DNA of 64,000 bases from Alphaproteobacteria bacterium 41-28 (GCA_001897795.1 MKUL01000017.1:62001-126000); one strand, 5' to 3'. Positions 19,901 through 28,874 are shown, numbered from the stretch's first letter. The notes: a model not told the origin generated them from the sequence alone. Numbers and translations are program-made.

Positions 19901-20272
19901 TCAGGAATTTGGGATCCGGAACAGCAGGGAAAAGGTCTGACATTTATCATTTCACGCGTCGTACCCAATCCTGAAGATAGTACAATTGAAATTGTAAGAG
20001 AGTATCAATTGGAAATGCAGAAAGAATATCCAGATGTGCGTTTTGATGTTGGGTCTCTCGAAGGGTACATAACTGCAAGTATTCTTTTAGACATTCTTAA
20101 AAAAATTGGTCGACCCTTTACACACGAAAGAATTATTCGTGAAATAGAAAAGATCAAGGATACCGACTTTAAAGGACTTCCCATGAATTTCAATCCTCTG
20201 ACGCGAGGACTTTCAAAAGATGTTTGGCTGGAACTTGAAGATGGAAAGTGGATTCATGCTCAATCGGAATGA
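16937..20272 (+). CDS. Multidomain putative receptor: pLGIC-like ectodomain + 4 TM, degenerate PPP-phosphatase-like module, C-terminal type-1 periplasmic-binding-protein module (paralog A)
   Basis: ATG at 16937 preceded by AAGGAAAGAGG (ORF track begins at 16895). FPFADHRIFLILKN; RYVLLTLVPAFILFYLAIYSLLL; VAISLASITGLIIQRFVIESISPKSGHSTTIDYIFILLLSLCF; WGDLNGAFHSLVRSL, IFNGNAIG, FYIRGQHED; IRIGATLDLTETISIAGETFKRGIDLCLRKANKEGG...VTLMGISFITDLFRDFA. Confidence 0.75.
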   Translation: MASFIAEILFSFVILALVIVTVRRTLLWFNSFEIPPHILPVPHEKNLPFGEVAAKVNVGLYVYNFPTFSIENGTFSLDGTIWFEFYSNQISLEDLGKFEFFEATITSKSIAQIKQIDDKIFVAYNFKVTFSSFLNSEKFPFADHRIFLILKNESLSAKELNFYSSNGEFVVTEGLCPEGWRLMKTKVETGMTRAKLAQFDARKTILIPITVFEFDFVKPGFRYVLLTLVPAFILFYLAIYSLLLHLRPGQKDLIVAISLASITGLIIQRFVIESISPKSGHSTTIDYIFILLLSLCFTIFILHVIILGWSNIKYLNHVGFYLLQVIMLVIFWVILSRKDLETPIAKKVPLFHYLKSIFKKNNLLFPDLIALKNYQEFAANLDEFPQKDNTNPLFPDYSGYFQTRSKSNFSRLLKNLLSKMGLHFEEDLATHLKKNLEDIVEKQNPNNLNDVHLLLHPFKKGEKYYIWGDLNGAFHSLVRSLNHLEKQDVINDKLQILQPHYFLIFNGNAIGPSPYNLETLSLIIALMMKNPQNVFYIRGQHEDKEFWLNAALGKELEILAKDLSSDEIPLEKLITQFFNGLPATLCLGKIHKKENEYITISPRSPTLVDSERLSKAFQNISSESFMTLEEQNNHSDGAFPFIFARLRGLEDGKSYRQPQGVDLLPPEEGSTQWSIFSSPVTAHQEHFNFNLDAYAILEIASSLGTTFLTRVTRNLNGEQAFNEENFDLLSGRSMGHSKSHKEWFKRENEIRIGATLDLTETISIAGETFKRGIDLCLRKANKEGGIDEGFLRLFIANDKYAPSITLQNAQKFISQDNASLLLSPMGTLTTEALIPLTQEKKIIMLFPTSGANVFRDPDLHNIINYRASYADEARALVRYARDVLFKQRFAFFFQNDDYGRDSLNAAKKVLYEEYHLSKEALCEASYERNTINVDHAARTIANFNPDVIFFFSTYSPSRVLLEKIELHRISKVTLMGISFITDLFRDFASGIWDPEQQGKGLTFIISRVVPNPEDSTIEIVREYQLEMQKEYPDVRFDVGSLEGYITASILLDILKKIGRPFTHERIIREIEKIKDTDFKGLPMNFNPLTRGLSKDVWLELEDGKWIHAQSE

Positions 20273-20348
20273 GGCCTCTTTATGCTATCGATACGGGAAA
20301 CAAAATAGTGTATTTGTTAATAAACAATATACTTCTAGAAGTCATAAG

Positions 20349-20858
20349 TTAAGGTCTTTTTGGATTATCTAACATACTAATAGGGATACCAGGTTTATTT
20401 TTCTTATTTTTTGATTCCTGATTTCTAGAAATTTCATCAAGTCTGAGGGTGCGGACATAAAGATTTCGACTGTCCTTTAAAAGCTCTCTTAGGCGAGGGG
20501 GAAGCTCTTCATCGATTTCAGAATCACTCGCTAGACAATGCGTACCCCGCAAGACTCTACACTCATCTGAAAGGACATCGTTTCTAGAAATCTCATCCAT
20601 CAGAAAAGCTTTTTGTAACATGAGCCAAGCTATGATTTGCGTCATGCGAATGGTTACGCGCATGGCTTCACAGCTTACTTTAAGCATTTGTTTTGTATCC
20701 ATCTTTTTTACATCTAGTGGAGCTTGCCATCGAATATAATCGTGGGTTGCATGAAGGAGTTTATGGGCTTCTTTAAGCTTTCTATTTATGAAAATGAGCG
20801 GTTCAACCATAATAGGATACTTATGTGAATGAATACCTTCCATATCTAGAGTATACAT
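20349..20858 (-). CDS. DUF1465 / RcdA-like protein
   Basis: SCEAMRVTIRMTQIIAWLMLQKAFLMDEIS...ELPPRLRELLKDSRNLYVRTLRLDE follows the DUF1465 (RcdA) pattern. Confidence 0.7.
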   Translation of the reverse strand: MYTLDMEGIHSHKYPIMVEPLIFINRKLKEAHKLLHATHDYIRWQAPLDVKKMDTKQMLKVSCEAMRVTIRMTQIIAWLMLQKAFLMDEISRNDVLSDECRVLRGTHCLASDSEIDEELPPRLRELLKDSRNLYVRTLRLDEISRNQESKNKKNKPGIPISMLDNPKRP

Positions 20859-21002
20859 TAAATATGTTAAGTAATAATTTATTTGATTACATTTAATTCA
20901 AAATAAGTCGCACATTTAATTTTAGCCCATTTTTATCAACTCTTTATTAATGTTTGTCTTATAGACTTGCGTACAGAATAGGATAAACAAGAAGAGCTGA
21001 GA

Positions 21003-24000
21003 TTGATTTATTTTCTTGCAAACTCAACTGTACAACTTATTTTTACGTTTGTGATTATATTTTTTCTATTCATTATCCTAAGAAAAACACTAACTGAATT
21101 TAGTAGTTTTGAAGCGTTACCACTTATCCTTCCTATTGCTTCCCATAAAAGACAACCGTTTGGTGAAGTAGCGACAAAAGTCACTGTGGGGCTCTATGTT
21201 CATAATTTTCCTAGATTTAGTGTAGAAGATAGCTTTTTTTCCCTCGATGGAACGATTTGGTTTGAATTTAATCCTAGCCAAATATCGCTTGAAGATTTGG
21301 GAAAATTCGAATTTTTCGAAGGCAAAATTACAATGAGGTCTATTGCACAAATAAAACAGATTGATGAAAATATTTTCGTTTCCTATAATTTTAAAGTTAC
21401 TTTTTCTTCACTGCTCAATCATGAAAAATTTCCGTTTAACGATCATCGTATTTTCCTCATTCTAAAAAATGAATTCCTTTCCGCAAGAGAAATTCATTTT
21501 TTTGCCACAGAGAGTGGGTTTTCAGTTAGAGCAGGGTTGCGTCCTCAAGGATGGAAATTAGTAAAAACAAAAGTAGAAACCGGAATGATTCGAGCAAAAC
21601 TCGAACAATTTGATGCTCGAAAAACGATGCTCGTTCCTGTTACCGTTTTTGAATTTGATTTTTCTAAGCCCGGCTTCAGATATGTCCTCCTAACTTTAGT
21701 TCCAGGCTTTATACTTTTCTATTTAGCCGTATACTCCATTCTTCTTGAATACGATCCACAGATGACGGATCCAATTATTGCTATCTCTCTTGCGAGTATA
21801 ACGGGTCTTATTATCCAACGCTTTGTTATTGAAAATATATCTCCTATATCTGGCCATTCAACAACAATTGATTATATATTTATTCTTTTTCTTTCATTAT
21901 GTTTTTCTATTTTTATTTTCCATCTCTATATTTTTGAAGGGAACAGCATTCAGCTCGTGAATTATCTAAGTTTCTACGCTTTTCAGGTCATTATGCTCTT
22001 TTTATTTTGGAGAATTTTAAGGTTAAAGACGCTAGAAACTCTATATACAAAGAGGATTCCTTTGTTTCGTTATCCTAGACCTATTTTCAAAAAAAAGGAT
22101 TTTTTAATTCATGAACTTATGACACTAAAAAACTATCAGCAATATGCGAATAATTTTGAAGAGTTTCCCCAAAGGGATAACGTAAATCCATTAGTTCCTG
22201 ATTATTCGAAATATCTACATGCAATGGCAGCCCCTATTTTTGTACGATATCTAAAATACTATTTTAATAAAATGAGATTCTATGTTGAGGAAGATACCCC
22301 AACTTATTTAAAAAGAATTATGGATTATCTGCTTGAAAAGCAAAACCTTAACAAGTCAGATGGCTTTTCTATTCTGCTTCATCGGCTTAAAAAGGGAGAA
22401 AAATTTTATATATGGGGAGATCTCTATGGCTCTTTGCATTCTTTGGTTAGAACCTTGGCCCACCTTGAAAAACAAGGAGTAATTAATGACAAGCTTGAGA
22501 TTTTGAAACCTAATTGTTTCTTGATCTTTAATGGTAATATCGTTGGGAGGAGTGCTTATAATTTAGAAAACCTTTCCCTCATTGTCACACTTATGCTGAA
22601 GAATCCCCAAAAGGTCTTTTTTATTAGACGGTCCGAAAAGTCTAGATTGTGGATAAATTTTGAAGGAATACGAAGAGAGTTAGCAATTCTAGTTAAAGAT
22701 GCTGCTTTTGCAGAAAATCTTTTAAATCAGTTCATGCGTTTTCTTGATATCCTTCCTGTGACTCTTTATTTAGGTGAGCTTGATAAAGAATTAAATACGT
22801 ATATAACTATATCTCCTCGCTCCCCGATTTTAGCAGACTCTAAGCTCCTATCTAAAGCGTTTAAAGACATGCCCTATGAAGAGTTTAGAATCATCACAAT
22901 TAATAACCCGATTCCTCGCAGTTCTACACCCTTTATTCAAGTTCGACTCAGATCAACATTAGATGAAATATCGTATATACAACCTCGCGGAGTTAACCTT
23001 CTTCCGCCTGAAGAAGGTTCAACTCAATGGGCCATTTTCTCAGCTCCGCTTTCGGGACATCAAGAACATTTTAATTTTTTTTCAGATGCCTATGCTATTC
23101 TAGAGATTACTTCCAGCTTAAGCACAAGTCTCATAACATGTGTGAGTCAAAATTTAAAGGAAGAACAATCATTCAGTGAGGAGAATTTTGATCTTAGTTC
23201 TGGATGTTCATTAGGACGGACAAAACGTCATAAGAAATTGTTTAAGTCAGAAAATGAAGTTAGGATTGGATTAACAATAGATTTGAGCCGGGCAGCACGC
23301 ATTGCTGGCGAACGTATTCAAGCAGGCATTGACTTACGTCTTCGTAAGGCAAATAGGGAAGGAGGCATCAACGGAGCATTTCTTAGGTTATTTATTGCTG
23401 ATGATAAGTATTCTCCTGCATTCACTTTACAAAATGTTCAAGAGTTCATTTATAAATATGACGCGACGATTATTCTTTCTCCGTTAGGAACTTCCACAAC
23501 GAAAGCATTGCTGCCCCTCGTTCGAGATAAGAAAATTTTACTCTTATTTCCCCATTCGGGTGCGAATATGTTTAGAGACCCAGAATTACAAAATATTATT
23601 AATTATCGTCCTACTTATGCGGATGAAGCTCGGGCTTTAGTTCGCTATGCAAAGGAGGTTCTCTTTAAACAACGCTTCGCTTTTTTCTATCAAGATGATA
23701 ATTTTGGTTATGATCCGCTTAATGCGGCTAAAGAAATTCTTCTTAACGAATACGATATTTCGAGAGAAGAAATTTGTGAGGCTTCTTATGTACGTAATAC
23801 GATTCTCGTGGATAAAGCTGTTAAGAAAATTACACTATTTAATCCCGAGGTTATATTTTTCTTTTCCACATATGACGCCTCTAGGGCACTCATTGAAAAG
23901 ATTGGCATCCAAAAACTCTCAAATGTAACGTTAATGGGAATTTCTTTCATTACGGATCTATTTCGAGATTATGCCTCAGGAATTTCCGATCCCGAACAAC

Positions 24001-24338
24001 CAGGAAAAGGTCTGTCAGTTGTCCTTTCACGTGTTGTTCCTGATTTTAGAGATCAAGATATTGAAATTGTTCGAGAATATCATACAGAAATGCAGCGGGA
24101 GTATCCCCATATTCGCCTTGATGTAGGATCACTCGAATCATACATAAATGTAAGTATTCTTTTGGATACCCTCAAAAGGATTGACCCACCTTATACCCAT
24201 GAAAAGATTATTCATGAAATGGAAAATATTCAGATGAGAAACTTCAAAGGGCTTTTATTGGATTTTGATCCTAAGACACGGTCGCTTTCCAAAACTGTTT
24301 TGTTAGATAGTGGAAATGGAGGGTGGATCAAGATGTAA
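21003..24338 (+). CDS. Multidomain putative receptor, tandem paralog B of 16937-20272
   Basis: TTG start; collinear with paralog A throughout: FPFNDHRIFLILKN, RYVLLTLVPGFILFYLAVYSILL, ISPISGHSTTIDYIFILFLSLCF, WGDLYGSLHSLVRTL, IFNGNIVG, FFIRRSEKS, VRIGLTIDLSRAARIAGERIQAGIDLRLRKANREGG. Confidence 0.75.
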   Translation: MIYFLANSTVQLIFTFVIIFFLFIILRKTLTEFSSFEALPLILPIASHKRQPFGEVATKVTVGLYVHNFPRFSVEDSFFSLDGTIWFEFNPSQISLEDLGKFEFFEGKITMRSIAQIKQIDENIFVSYNFKVTFSSLLNHEKFPFNDHRIFLILKNEFLSAREIHFFATESGFSVRAGLRPQGWKLVKTKVETGMIRAKLEQFDARKTMLVPVTVFEFDFSKPGFRYVLLTLVPGFILFYLAVYSILLEYDPQMTDPIIAISLASITGLIIQRFVIENISPISGHSTTIDYIFILFLSLCFSIFIFHLYIFEGNSIQLVNYLSFYAFQVIMLFLFWRILRLKTLETLYTKRIPLFRYPRPIFKKKDFLIHELMTLKNYQQYANNFEEFPQRDNVNPLVPDYSKYLHAMAAPIFVRYLKYYFNKMRFYVEEDTPTYLKRIMDYLLEKQNLNKSDGFSILLHRLKKGEKFYIWGDLYGSLHSLVRTLAHLEKQGVINDKLEILKPNCFLIFNGNIVGRSAYNLENLSLIVTLMLKNPQKVFFIRRSEKSRLWINFEGIRRELAILVKDAAFAENLLNQFMRFLDILPVTLYLGELDKELNTYITISPRSPILADSKLLSKAFKDMPYEEFRIITINNPIPRSSTPFIQVRLRSTLDEISYIQPRGVNLLPPEEGSTQWAIFSAPLSGHQEHFNFFSDAYAILEITSSLSTSLITCVSQNLKEEQSFSEENFDLSSGCSLGRTKRHKKLFKSENEVRIGLTIDLSRAARIAGERIQAGIDLRLRKANREGGINGAFLRLFIADDKYSPAFTLQNVQEFIYKYDATIILSPLGTSTTKALLPLVRDKKILLLFPHSGANMFRDPELQNIINYRPTYADEARALVRYAKEVLFKQRFAFFYQDDNFGYDPLNAAKEILLNEYDISREEICEASYVRNTILVDKAVKKITLFNPEVIFFFSTYDASRALIEKIGIQKLSNVTLMGISFITDLFRDYASGISDPEQPGKGLSVVLSRVVPDFRDQDIEIVREYHTEMQREYPHIRLDVGSLESYINVSILLDTLKRIDPPYTHEKIIHEMENIQMRNFKGLLLDFDPKTRSLSKTVLLDSGNGGWIKM

Positions 24339-24357
24339 TTTGAATGAGTGAAATGAG

Positions 24358-25032
24358 TTGGAGATGAAAAATACCATGTTCTCAAACCGATTTGAAGCTG
24401 GTCGCGAGCTGGCTGAAGATTTAAAAAGCTACCAAACTGATAAGCCGATCATTCTTGCTTTACCCAGAGGCGGAGTCCCGATTGGATATGAGGTAGCTAA
24501 AATTCTCAAGGCTTCGCTATATGTCTTTGTTGTTCGAAAGGTTGGAACGCCTTGGAACCCTGAATTAGGTATTGGAGCAGTTGCATCTGGTGTTCAAATC
24601 CTCGATCATGAATCTCTCTCCATATTAGGTATAGAAGCTTCAGAACTTGAGGAAATCATTGAGAGAGAACAACGGGAAGTCAAAAGACGTCAGAAACTTT
24701 ATGGGCAAGATGAAGATTTTCCTAGCCTCAAAGGAAAAACAGTCATTCTCGTTGATGATGGTATTGCGACAGGTGTAACAACACGTGCCGCTATTCAGGC
24801 CATCAAACATCTGAAGCCATCTAAATTGGTCCTCGCTGTTCCAGTGGGGCCTCTGGAGACGGTTAACGGTCTGAGCAAACTCGTAGATGATCTCATTTGT
24901 CTAGAGACACCAGTTGATTTTTATGCCGTTAGTGCTTTTTATCTTAGCTTCCCACAAGTTTCTGATGAAGAAGTGATTCGTTTGCTTAAAAAAGCAAAAG
25001 AGGAGAGAAAAAACGATGTCGCAGGCTCATGA
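24358..25032 (+). CDS. Phosphoribosyltransferase family protein
   Basis: LALPRGGVPIGYEVAKIL; VILVDDGIATGVTTRAAIQAIK. Confidence 0.92.
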   Translation: MEMKNTMFSNRFEAGRELAEDLKSYQTDKPIILALPRGGVPIGYEVAKILKASLYVFVVRKVGTPWNPELGIGAVASGVQILDHESLSILGIEASELEEIIEREQREVKRRQKLYGQDEDFPSLKGKTVILVDDGIATGVTTRAAIQAIKHLKPSKLVLAVPVGPLETVNGLSKLVDDLICLETPVDFYAVSAFYLSFPQVSDEEVIRLLKKAKEERKNDVAGS

Positions 25033-25669
25033 AACACATGAAGTATTGATTCCTTTTGAAGAGGGCACACTCGTGGGCGATCTAACCATTCCTAGGGGGG
25101 CGACTGGTATCGTTTTATTTGCTCATGGAAGTGGGAGTAGCCGCATCAGTCCCCGCAATCAATTTGTAGCGCAAACTCTAAATAAAGCAGGACTTGCAAC
25201 TTTACTCTTTGACCTTTTGACGAAAAAAGAAGAGATGATTGATATTATGACGGCAGAGTATCGTTTTGATATCAAACTGTTAACGAATCGTCTTATTGAG
25301 GCCAGCGATTGGATTGAAGAAAATCAAGAAACAAAAGAATTGAATATTGGATATTTTGGAGCGAGTACGGGGGCAGCTGCGACTCTTTTAGCAGCGGCAC
25401 TGCGTCCAAAGGCAGTCAAAGCTGTTGTATCAAGAGGAGGAAGACCGGATTTGGCTGAAGGGGGACTAAAGAATGTTCAAGCTCCTACGCTTTTGATCGT
25501 TGGTGGGCAAGATGGTCCTGTCATTCAAATGAATGAAGTTGCCTTCGGAGAATTGTCTTGCGCAAAAAAACTTCTCATTATTCCTGGTGCGACCCACCTT
25601 TTTGAAGAGCCAGGAAAATTAGAAGTAGTGGCAAAAGAGGCTACCCAGTGGTTTCAGAATTATCTTTAA
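25016..25669 (+). CDS. Alpha/beta hydrolase (dienelactone hydrolase family)
   Basis: IVLFAHGSGSSRISPRN; IGYFGASTGAAATLLAAA; TLLIVGGQDGPV; overlaps upstream PRTase gene. Confidence 0.88.
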   Translation: MSQAHETHEVLIPFEEGTLVGDLTIPRGATGIVLFAHGSGSSRISPRNQFVAQTLNKAGLATLLFDLLTKKEEMIDIMTAEYRFDIKLLTNRLIEASDWIEENQETKELNIGYFGASTGAAATLLAAALRPKAVKAVVSRGGRPDLAEGGLKNVQAPTLLIVGGQDGPVIQMNEVAFGELSCAKKLLIIPGATHLFEEPGKLEVVAKEATQWFQNYL

Positions 25670-25719
25670 GAATCCTTATCTTTCCAAGGCTTACTTTTTT
25701 TTAAGATTCGAGTAGAAAA

Positions 25720-25735
25720 TTAACGAAAAATTAAC
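25720..25735 (+). promoter_or_regulatory. CtrA-binding box upstream of ctrA
   Basis: TTAACGAAAAATTAAC = exact TTAA-N7-TTAAC, ~84 bp upstream of the ctrA ATG. Confidence 0.75.
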
Positions 25736-25818
25736 TGAAATCTTGCTAAATGTTAATAAATGAAGCTTAATGTCATAGGAACAATATGACATTCAAATAA
25801 TTCTACGGGGGGTAAAGA

Positions 25819-26541
25819 ATGCGCGTTCTATTAGTTGAAGACGATTCGTCAACTGCAAAAACTGTGGAATTAACCTTAAGAGCGGAAGGATTTGTTGTTG
25901 ATACAACGGACCTTGGGGAAGATGGTCTTGAGATTGGCAAGCTTTATGATTATGATCTCATTATCCTAGATCTCATGTTGCCTGATATGGATGGCTATGA
26001 GGTCTTAAGACGTCTTCGGGCAGCCCACATTACAACTCCCATCCTGATTTTGTCTGGTTTGAGTGAGATCTCTGATAAGGTTAAGGGCTTAGGGTTTGGA
26101 GCAGATGATTATCTTACGAAGCCCTTCAATAAAAATGAGCTGACGGCCCGTGTGCAAGCTATTATTCGCCGTTCCAAAGGTCATGCAGAATCCATTATCC
26201 GCACAGGGCGTTTGGTTGTGAATTTGCAAGCGCGAACCGTTGAAATTGATGGTCGGCCCGTTCGTTTGACGGGGAAGGAATATGCGATTCTAGAGTTATT
26301 GTCCTTACGCAAAGGGTCCACCTTGACGAAAGAGATGTTCTTGAATCATCTTTATGGGGGAATTGATGAGCCAGAGCTCAAAATTATAGACGTCTTCATC
26401 TGTAAATTACGCAAAAAACTTTCCGATGCTCTTGACGGTGTAAATTACATTGAAACCGTTTGGGGACGTGGTTATGTCTTGAGGGATACTAGCGAGAATC
26501 ACTCAACCCACCAGCCACCCTTAGAGAAGGTTGTAGGGTAA
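25819..26541 (+). CDS. ctrA: Cell-cycle response regulator CtrA
   Basis: [61 protein letters not shown]...[52 protein letters not shown]. Confidence 0.96.
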   Translation: MRVLLVEDDSSTAKTVELTLRAEGFVVDTTDLGEDGLEIGKLYDYDLIILDLMLPDMDGYEVLRRLRAAHITTPILILSGLSEISDKVKGLGFGADDYLTKPFNKNELTARVQAIIRRSKGHAESIIRTGRLVVNLQARTVEIDGRPVRLTGKEYAILELLSLRKGSTLTKEMFLNHLYGGIDEPELKIIDVFICKLRKKLSDALDGVNYIETVWGRGYVLRDTSENHSTHQPPLEKVVG

Positions 26542-26651
26542 GCAGTGTAGCAGAATTGCAGAAATCAGAATAATCCTTTCAGGATGAAGCACATTCGCTC
26601 ACATTCTTTAATTTTCTGCTTTTCTGCAATTCTGCTCTTCTGCTACACTGC
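26542..26651. repeat. Long imperfect inverted repeat between ctrA and parE
   Basis: GCAGTGTAGCAGAATTGCAGAAATCAGAA ... TTTTCTGCTTTTCTGCAATTCTGCTCTTCTGCTACACTGC. Confidence 0.85.
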
Positions 26652-26656
26652 CTCTC

Positions 26657-28621
26657 ATGAGTGAACTTTTTTCGAAATCACAATCATCTGTTGAAACATA
26701 CTCGGCCAAAGACATTGAAGTCTTGGAAGGTCTTGAGCCTGTTCGTCGACGTCCGGGCATGTACATTGGGGGAACGGACGAGCGTGCGTTCCATCACCTT
26801 GTGGTCGAAATATTAGATAATGCAATGGATGAGGCCGTCGCAGGCCATGCAAACCGCATTGATCTTATGATAAATAGCGATGGATCTGTTTCTGTACGAG
26901 ATAATGGTCGTGGAATTCCCATTGATCCTCATCCAAAATTTCCTCAAAAATCTGCTCTAGAAGTCATTTTAACGACGCTTCATTCCGGGGCAAAGTTTGG
27001 TGGAAAATCTTATAAGACCGCAGGTGGTCTCCACGGTGTGGGCCTTTCCGTTGTTAATGCTCTTTCTGAGCGTCTTATTATTGAAGTTTCTGCCAATCGG
27101 GAGTTGTGGCGTCAAGAATATGCTGAAGGGCATCCTGTTTCACTCTTAGAAAAGAAGGGCGCGAGCGCTTATCGTCACGGAACCTTAATCACCTTCTGGC
27201 CTGACTCAAAGATATTTGGAGAAGATGTAAGATTTAGACCTTCAATCCTTTATAAGATGGCCCGCTCAAAAGCTTACCTTTTTAAAGGCGTTACAATCCA
27301 TTGGCAATGTGACGAGACACTATGCACGGACACTATTCCCTCTCAAGCGGTCTTTCATTTTCCAGGGGGTATCTCTGATTATCTAAAGGAAACCTTAGAA
27401 GGGATTCCCCTTGCGACCCCAGCTCCTTTTGCTGGAGAAGCGAGTTTCCAGGAAGGAGAAGGACACGTTGAATGGGCCATTGCGTGGGCCTTAGAGGGGG
27501 AGGGGTTTTGCACGTCTTACTGTAACACAATTCGGACTCCTGAAGGAGGAACCCATGAAAATGGTTTTCGCCAAGCGATTGTTCGTGGTCTTCGAGCCTA
27601 TGGAGAACGTGTTGGAAATAAAAAAGCTGCGCAACTTACAGCAGAAGATTGTTTTTCAGGGACCTCATGTGTTTTATCTGTGTTTTTAAGGAATCCTCAA
27701 TTTCAGGGCCAAACAAAAGAAAAACTTGTTTCGCAAGAGGTGAGTCGACTTATTGAATCCGGTCTTAAGGATCACTTTGATCATTGGTTAACAGCCAATC
27801 CTGAAGCAGCTCTCAGTTTGCTCGATTATGTGGTTGAGCAAATGGAAGAACGTCAACGTCGCAAACAGTCCAAGGAAGTGAGCAGAGCTTCAGCAACACG
27901 CAAGTTACGCCTTCCTGGTAAGCTTGCCGATTGTAGTATTGAATCGGCCCAGGGGACAGAGATCTTTCTTGTGGAAGGAGATTCAGCAGGAGGATCGGCT
28001 AAGCAGGCTCGGGATCGAAAAACACAAGCTATTCTCCCTCTTCGGGGGAAAATCCTGAATGTGGCAAGCGCCACTGTAGACAAAATGAGAGCCAATCAAG
28101 AAATTGCAGATATGATTTTGGCACTGGGTTGTGGATCAGGAAAAGAGTGTGATCCTAAAAAATTACGCTATGAGCGGATCATAATTATGACCGATGCCGA
28201 TGTTGATGGGGCTCACATTGCATCTCTTCTCATTACCTTTTTCTTTCAACAGATGCGTCCTCTTGTGGAATCGGGGCATATTTATTTGGCTCAGCCCCCC
28301 TTGTACCGTCTGACTTATGGAGGTAAAAGCATTTATGCTCATGATGATGCCCATCGAGAGCGCCTTTTAACCACTGAGTTTAAAGGAGCCAAAAAGGTGG
28401 ATGTAAGCCGTTTTAAGGGGCTAGGAGAGATGCCCGCATCTCAGTTGAAGGAAACCACCATGGATCCCAATAAGCGCATCCTGCAGCGCGTATTCCTGCC
28501 TCCGATCATGGATTCCCAAGATATAACTTTATTTGTTGAAAATCTCATGGGCCGTAATCCTGAAAAGCGGTTTACCTTCATTCAGGAAAATGCTCAATTT
28601 GTTAGGGATTTGGATGTTTGA
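26657..28621 (+). CDS. parE: DNA topoisomerase IV subunit B
   Basis: EVLEGLEPVRRRPGMYIGGT, LDNAMDEAVAG, GGLHGVGLSVVNALS, EGDSAGGSAKQARDRKTQAILPLRGKILNV, MTDADVDGAHI. Confidence 0.96.
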   Translation: MSELFSKSQSSVETYSAKDIEVLEGLEPVRRRPGMYIGGTDERAFHHLVVEILDNAMDEAVAGHANRIDLMINSDGSVSVRDNGRGIPIDPHPKFPQKSALEVILTTLHSGAKFGGKSYKTAGGLHGVGLSVVNALSERLIIEVSANRELWRQEYAEGHPVSLLEKKGASAYRHGTLITFWPDSKIFGEDVRFRPSILYKMARSKAYLFKGVTIHWQCDETLCTDTIPSQAVFHFPGGISDYLKETLEGIPLATPAPFAGEASFQEGEGHVEWAIAWALEGEGFCTSYCNTIRTPEGGTHENGFRQAIVRGLRAYGERVGNKKAAQLTAEDCFSGTSCVLSVFLRNPQFQGQTKEKLVSQEVSRLIESGLKDHFDHWLTANPEAALSLLDYVVEQMEERQRRKQSKEVSRASATRKLRLPGKLADCSIESAQGTEIFLVEGDSAGGSAKQARDRKTQAILPLRGKILNVASATVDKMRANQEIADMILALGCGSGKECDPKKLRYERIIIMTDADVDGAHIASLLITFFFQQMRPLVESGHIYLAQPPLYRLTYGGKSIYAHDDAHRERLLTTEFKGAKKVDVSRFKGLGEMPASQLKETTMDPNKRILQRVFLPPIMDSQDITLFVENLMGRNPEKRFTFIQENAQFVRDLDV

Positions 28622-28676
28622 GGAGTATCTTGCAAACAGATTATATCATTAATACTTGAACAATTTGAAGTTCTAC

Positions 28677-28864
28677 GTAGCTACTCGCCCACCCGTGTCA
28701 TCCTTGGCAAGAAAAGGTTGGTTTTTCGAAGAAAAATCTTACCTTTTCTTGGCCGAGGATCTCTTAGCGGTTAAGATCGGTCAAGAAATGCTAAAGTTTT
28801 CCTTTGGAAAACTAAGCATTTCTTACCAAGGATGACACCATACGTGGGAACTGGTGAGTAGTCA
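28677..28864. repeat. Repeat family R2, copy 2
   Basis: GTAGCTACTCGCCCACCCGTGTCATCCTTGGCAAG...CCAAGGATGACACCATACGTGGGAACTGGTGAGTAGTCAC. Confidence 0.9.
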
Positions 28865-28874
28865 CTGTTCTTCT

